DNA of 64,000 nucleotides, taken from the NCBI GenBank assembly GCA_965229505.1, contig OZ245881.1:4402001-4466000 (forward strand), written 5' to 3'. Below, in pieces: positions 61,019 through 64,000 of the stretch. The notes under the pieces were generated by a model that saw only the letters and a list, made by a program, of their open reading frames with translations, made no database searches and had not been told where the DNA came from. Each line of letters starts with the position of its first letter. Position 1 is the stretch's first letter. A program made the position numbers and the translations under genes. The DNA is from UBA6059 sp040219045 (GTDB lineage: Bacteria > Bacteroidota > Bacteroidia > Cytophagales > Cyclobacteriaceae).

Positions 61019-63964
61019 TTAATGCCAAATGATGACCCTTTGAGTTGATTTAAAACTGGGGGTGATTATTTGCATTAGGTACATGCCATTGTTCTCGTTG
61101 GCAGTCAACAATTCATAGGTTTGGTTGAGGGTGTTTTCAAAGGTCTTGTCAAAAAGTACCTGACCTTTCATGTCTACCAAACGGATGGTTGCTGGCTCAG
61201 TCCGATCCAGGTTGAACTTCACCAGAATGAGATCAGTGGCTGGGTTCGGATACACTCGCAGCTCTTCGGTAATGCCAATGGAGGGGCGGCTGGATGGAAA
61301 GAGCTCAATGTCACGTAGATAGATAGAAGTGCCCTGATGACTCACTGCTTTGATAGCAATGCGCACTTCTTCAAAGATCAGATAGTTGCTTAAGTCAATA
61401 AACTCCCGTCTCCAGTCATCGGCTCCCGGTTCCCATCCGGCGGTGAACTCGGCGGTTGCCAACTGCTCGCCTGATCGATTGAGTAGTTCTTGATCGAAAA
61501 TACCGTCACAATCCCAGTCAATTGCCACAATCAACCGATCATTTTTTCCATCAAGATGAGGATAGGCAAGATCAAAGCTTAGTGATAATCCATCCAGTTG
61601 TTCTGGATAGATAGTCGGGCTTACCAGCCAAAATTCTTCGTTCAATTCAGTCCCGGTATTTAAATCTACATTCGTGAAGTCATTCTTAAATTCCCAGCCT
61701 GATTGACCTTCCGGGCTAAAGTTGAACCAATCAGGGTTGGAAAGGTCGAGACGATAGGGGAAGCTTATTTCTGATGGGTCGAAATAGGTATAGGTTGTGA
61801 ATTGGTTATTTTCCGGTACCTGATCGTCCGTGGTGACCAGACTCACTTCAATATCTAGTTGTGAAATGATGCCTTGTGGTAAGCCGGATAGATCTAAAGC
61901 CACTGTAGTACGCTCAAAAGGATCGAGGTTAACTCCTTCATAAAGTACCGTGCTGCCTTCTGCACCGTTGATAAAATAAGTGAGTTCAAAACTGGTGACC
62001 GAATTGTTGCCGTTGTTACTAATCGTTACTTCCTGACTTATCTTAGCCTCGCATGTGACAAATGGATAATTGGAGACTTCCTCAATGGATAGATCAAAAT
62101 CGGCATTGGGGCCTGCACTGATTAACACGTCATCTATGTAGAGCCTATTACCATGTCCATTTTGCCCGATGAATGCTATGCGGATGAAATTGTCATCCAG
62201 GAATCTCGAGAGATTCACACTTGCTGTTTTCCATTCATTGCTACCAGTAGGAATAAATGTCTGGTCGCTGGGTTGATTGCTGCTATTGAGTCCACTACCG
62301 TAACTCTGAAAAACTGTGTTTTCCGGTAGGTAGGTCAATCCACAATCAGTAGAAACTACCACAAACATGGCCTCTGCCAGGTTTTCAGGGGGATGATTGT
62401 AAGCATAGCTGAATTCCAACCTTGGGTTGGAGGAAGGATTAAGCTTAATGACCGGACTCTCAAGCCTGCTGGTGGTGCCCAACGCCTCCGAAGATTCGAA
62501 AAAATCGAATTGAACAGCAGTATTATTGGCTGATTCTTTTGGTGCCAGGGATAATGACAAGGCAGAGCCACTCTGAAGAACCCAATCGTTGGGGGATTCA
62601 AAGTCGGTGTAGTAGTCCCCGGTGACGGGTACTGTATGGTGGATGGTTTCCAGAAGCAGGTCATTCTCAGGATTGTCATCACTATCGTTATTCACAGACT
62701 TGACCCGCACCTCGATGGCATAGCTGCCTACCCCGGGGAGATCCGCATCGCTAAACTGTACCAACTGCAAGCCGCGAAAGGGCAGATTAGCTGAATTGAT
62801 TTGTAGCTCTTCAACAAGCTGACCCTCAATGATGAGTTGAAGTTCAAAGCCCTGTATCACATTGTTGCCGTAGTTCCGCACTTCTACTATTGGACTGAGT
62901 ACTTCTGCGCAGCTACTATTGTAGAGCGATACCCATTGTCGGATACCTAAGTCGTTATCAGAGAGCGTAGGGGGAATGAGCCCCAAAGAATTGGCCAAAG
63001 TCACTCTTCTTGGGCTGTTCTCCAATATGACATGCATGCGTTCTTTTTGATCGTTTGTAAAAAGATTCATGCAGATGTCATCCGTATAATCCATGAAGTT
63101 CTGCCCCATATCCAGACTATTGCAAGTTTCGTCCGGACTGGCGGGACATCCATTGGTGCTTCGCTCTTGCTCGGGAGTATCGGCACAGTAGTCATCGGCT
63201 CCACAGCCACCGTCTCCCCAGATATGTCTTAGCCCCAGATAATGACCGATTTCGTGGGTAGCCGTTCTGCCCTGACTGAAGTCATCGGCATTGAATCCTG
63301 CACCGAAGTATTCATAGTCAATGACCACACCATCGGTGTAGGGATTACTCACCCGATCGACATCCATACCCTCGAGATTAGAGACGGGAAACTGCGCATA
63401 CCCAAGAAGTCCTGATCCCAGATCTGTCACCCAAATATTGAGGTAGTCTTCTGCCGGCCAATAGCTGAGATCACTTAGAAGCTGTCCGCTTGACAATGAG
63501 TAATTGGCACGGCTGCCTGCGACGCGTACGATCCCAGTGCTGGGAAGTCCCTCCGGGTCGCGCACAGCAAGCTGAAAGTTGATCATAGCGTCCGATGCTG
63601 CCGGGAGAAACTCTGGAAATGTTTCACTGGCGTCATCATTTGTTCTACGGTAGTCTGCGTTGAGAATATCAATTTGACCGAGTACCTGGTCGGTGGGGAT
63701 GTTCGCTCCATTGCCCAAACTCTCCCCATTGTGAATGATGTGAACCACTACCGGGATAGTGTACTCTTCATCTGTTGATCTGAGGCTGGCACGTTCAAGT
63801 CGCCTTTCCTGGCTTTTCTGAGCAAGCCATTTCTCAAAGACCTCCGCTCGCTCGGCGCGATAGGTGACGTTTTGCGGTAGCATCATCGTACCACATTTTT
63901 CCTGTGCCAGGGTAGACAGGGAGAATATACCGATAAAGCTAACTTGAAGTAGGAGGGCCTTCAT
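61019..63964 (-). CDS. M43 (pappalysin/cytophagalysin-type) metalloprotease with T9SS sorting domain
   Basis: A 981-residue secreted protease. The signal peptide covers ~1-20 (MKALLLQVSFIGIFSLSTLA). The M43 domain (~70-345) carries HEIGHYLGLRH: zinc His237, His241 and His247, and Glu238 as base. The body then has beta domains of the CARDB and MAM/Ig-like type (~345-900), and the tail (~905-981) has YPNPATDLILVKF, NNGMYLMQII and a final basic segment, a type A T9SS sorting domain. It is exported to the surface and probably digests protein for nutrition. The ATG at 63964 begins the signal peptide, so the gene is complete at the window edge. Confidence 0.93.
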   Translation of the reverse strand: MKALLLQVSFIGIFSLSTLAQEKCGTMMLPQNVTYRAERAEVFEKWLAQKSQERRLERASLRSTDEEYTIPVVVHIIHNGESLGNGANIPTDQVLGQIDILNADYRRTNDDASETFPEFLPAASDAMINFQLAVRDPEGLPSTGIVRVAGSRANYSLSSGQLLSDLSYWPAEDYLNIWVTDLGSGLLGYAQFPVSNLEGMDVDRVSNPYTDGVVIDYEYFGAGFNADDFSQGRTATHEIGHYLGLRHIWGDGGCGADDYCADTPEQERSTNGCPASPDETCNSLDMGQNFMDYTDDICMNLFTNDQKERMHVILENSPRRVTLANSLGLIPPTLSDNDLGIRQWVSLYNSSCAEVLSPIVEVRNYGNNVIQGFELQLIIEGQLVEELQINSANLPFRGLQLVQFSDADLPGVGSYAIEVRVKSVNNDSDDNPENDLLLETIHHTVPVTGDYYTDFESPNDWVLQSGSALSLSLAPKESANNTAVQFDFFESSEALGTTSRLESPVIKLNPSSNPRLEFSYAYNHPPENLAEAMFVVVSTDCGLTYLPENTVFQSYGSGLNSSNQPSDQTFIPTGSNEWKTASVNLSRFLDDNFIRIAFIGQNGHGNRLYIDDVLISAGPNADFDLSIEEVSNYPFVTCEAKISQEVTISNNGNNSVTSFELTYFINGAEGSTVLYEGVNLDPFERTTVALDLSGLPQGIISQLDIEVSLVTTDDQVPENNQFTTYTYFDPSEISFPYRLDLSNPDWFNFSPEGQSGWEFKNDFTNVDLNTGTELNEEFWLVSPTIYPEQLDGLSLSFDLAYPHLDGKNDRLIVAIDWDCDGIFDQELLNRSGEQLATAEFTAGWEPGADDWRREFIDLSNYLIFEEVRIAIKAVSHQGTSIYLRDIELFPSSRPSIGITEELRVYPNPATDLILVKFNLDRTEPATIRLVDMKGQVLFDKTFENTLNQTYELLTANENNGMYLMQIITPSFKSTQRVIIWH

Positions 63965-64000
63965 TCAACGAATTAGAAGATCAATAGAAAAGTCAACGTC

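Overview
The window comes from a Bacteroidota chromosome, most likely an aerobic member of the Cytophagales. The evidence is two proteins with type IX secretion (T9SS) C-terminal sorting domains, a TonB energy transducer with an ECF sigma factor, DUF2911 and GSCFA proteins, a lipoprotein/barrel pair of the DUF6452/DUF6048 kind, a tandem D-Ala-D-Ala ligase, a fused KorA/KorB 2-oxoacid:ferredoxin oxidoreductase and a TAnnTTTG-type promoter. No phage, insertion sequence, CRISPR array or rRNA is visible, and one tRNA (anticodon CAT) is present. Most of the DNA is core or lineage-specific chromosome.

Layout. 0-4.4 kb: the 3' end of an S9 peptidase with an FGE-like tail, a CsbD-like protein plus ECF sigma factor, and a PAS histidine kinase/NarL regulator pair. 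4.4-9.7 kb: a same-strand ion and stress cluster (CNNM/CorC-type protein, double UspA, MscS channel, an MgtE-like protein without membrane domain, MgtE). 9.8-19.2 kb: seven same-strand genes for amine and amino-acid metabolism (class III aminotransferase, nitrilase-family amidase, VOC protein, Orn/Lys/Arg-type decarboxylase, ATP-grasp ligase, terminator, C45 Ntn-hydrolase, aldehyde dehydrogenase). 19.2-21.3 kb: an AT-rich islet with one Apea-like HEPN protein. 21.3-26.1 kb: a lipoprotein esterase and KorAB. 26.1-33.2 kb: a minus-strand run of GSCFA, DUF255/thioredoxin-domain protein, PriA, lipoprotein and outer-membrane barrel. 33.3-34.7 kb: a VapBC-type toxin-antitoxin pair and a DUF2911 protein with its own promoter and terminator.

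35-39.3 kb: an exported protein with the glucan-water-dikinase domain order, followed by an exported class-A beta-lactamase-like hydrolase. 39.3-45.5 kb: a nucleotide-translocase-like membrane protein with a HEAT-repeat tail, a second beta-lactamase-like hydrolase, CorA, and an AstE/aspartoacylase-type enzyme. 45.5-48.7 kb: ECF sigma/small membrane protein/TonB and one secreted protein, separated by three gene-poor stretches that share interspersed palindromic repeats. 48.7-53.6 kb: a VPS10/BNR-repeat protein and a sugar porter. 53.7-64 kb: tRNA, HAD hydrolase and M50 protease on the plus strand, converging on a minus-strand run of M43 T9SS protease, double Ddl, PASTA protein and T9SS protein.

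The strongest candidate for an undescribed system is the 9.8-19.2 kb cluster. Its enzyme classes fit an acyl-masked amine pathway: decarboxylate, ligate, oxidise or transaminate, then hydrolyse the amide. This would parallel the gamma-glutamyl-putrescine route but use an ATP-grasp ligase and a C45 hydrolase. The substrate cannot be read from the sequence. Secondary points of interest are the exported dikinase-like protein, the HEPN islet and the repeat-rich spacers. All motif and family calls were made by eye, with no database search.
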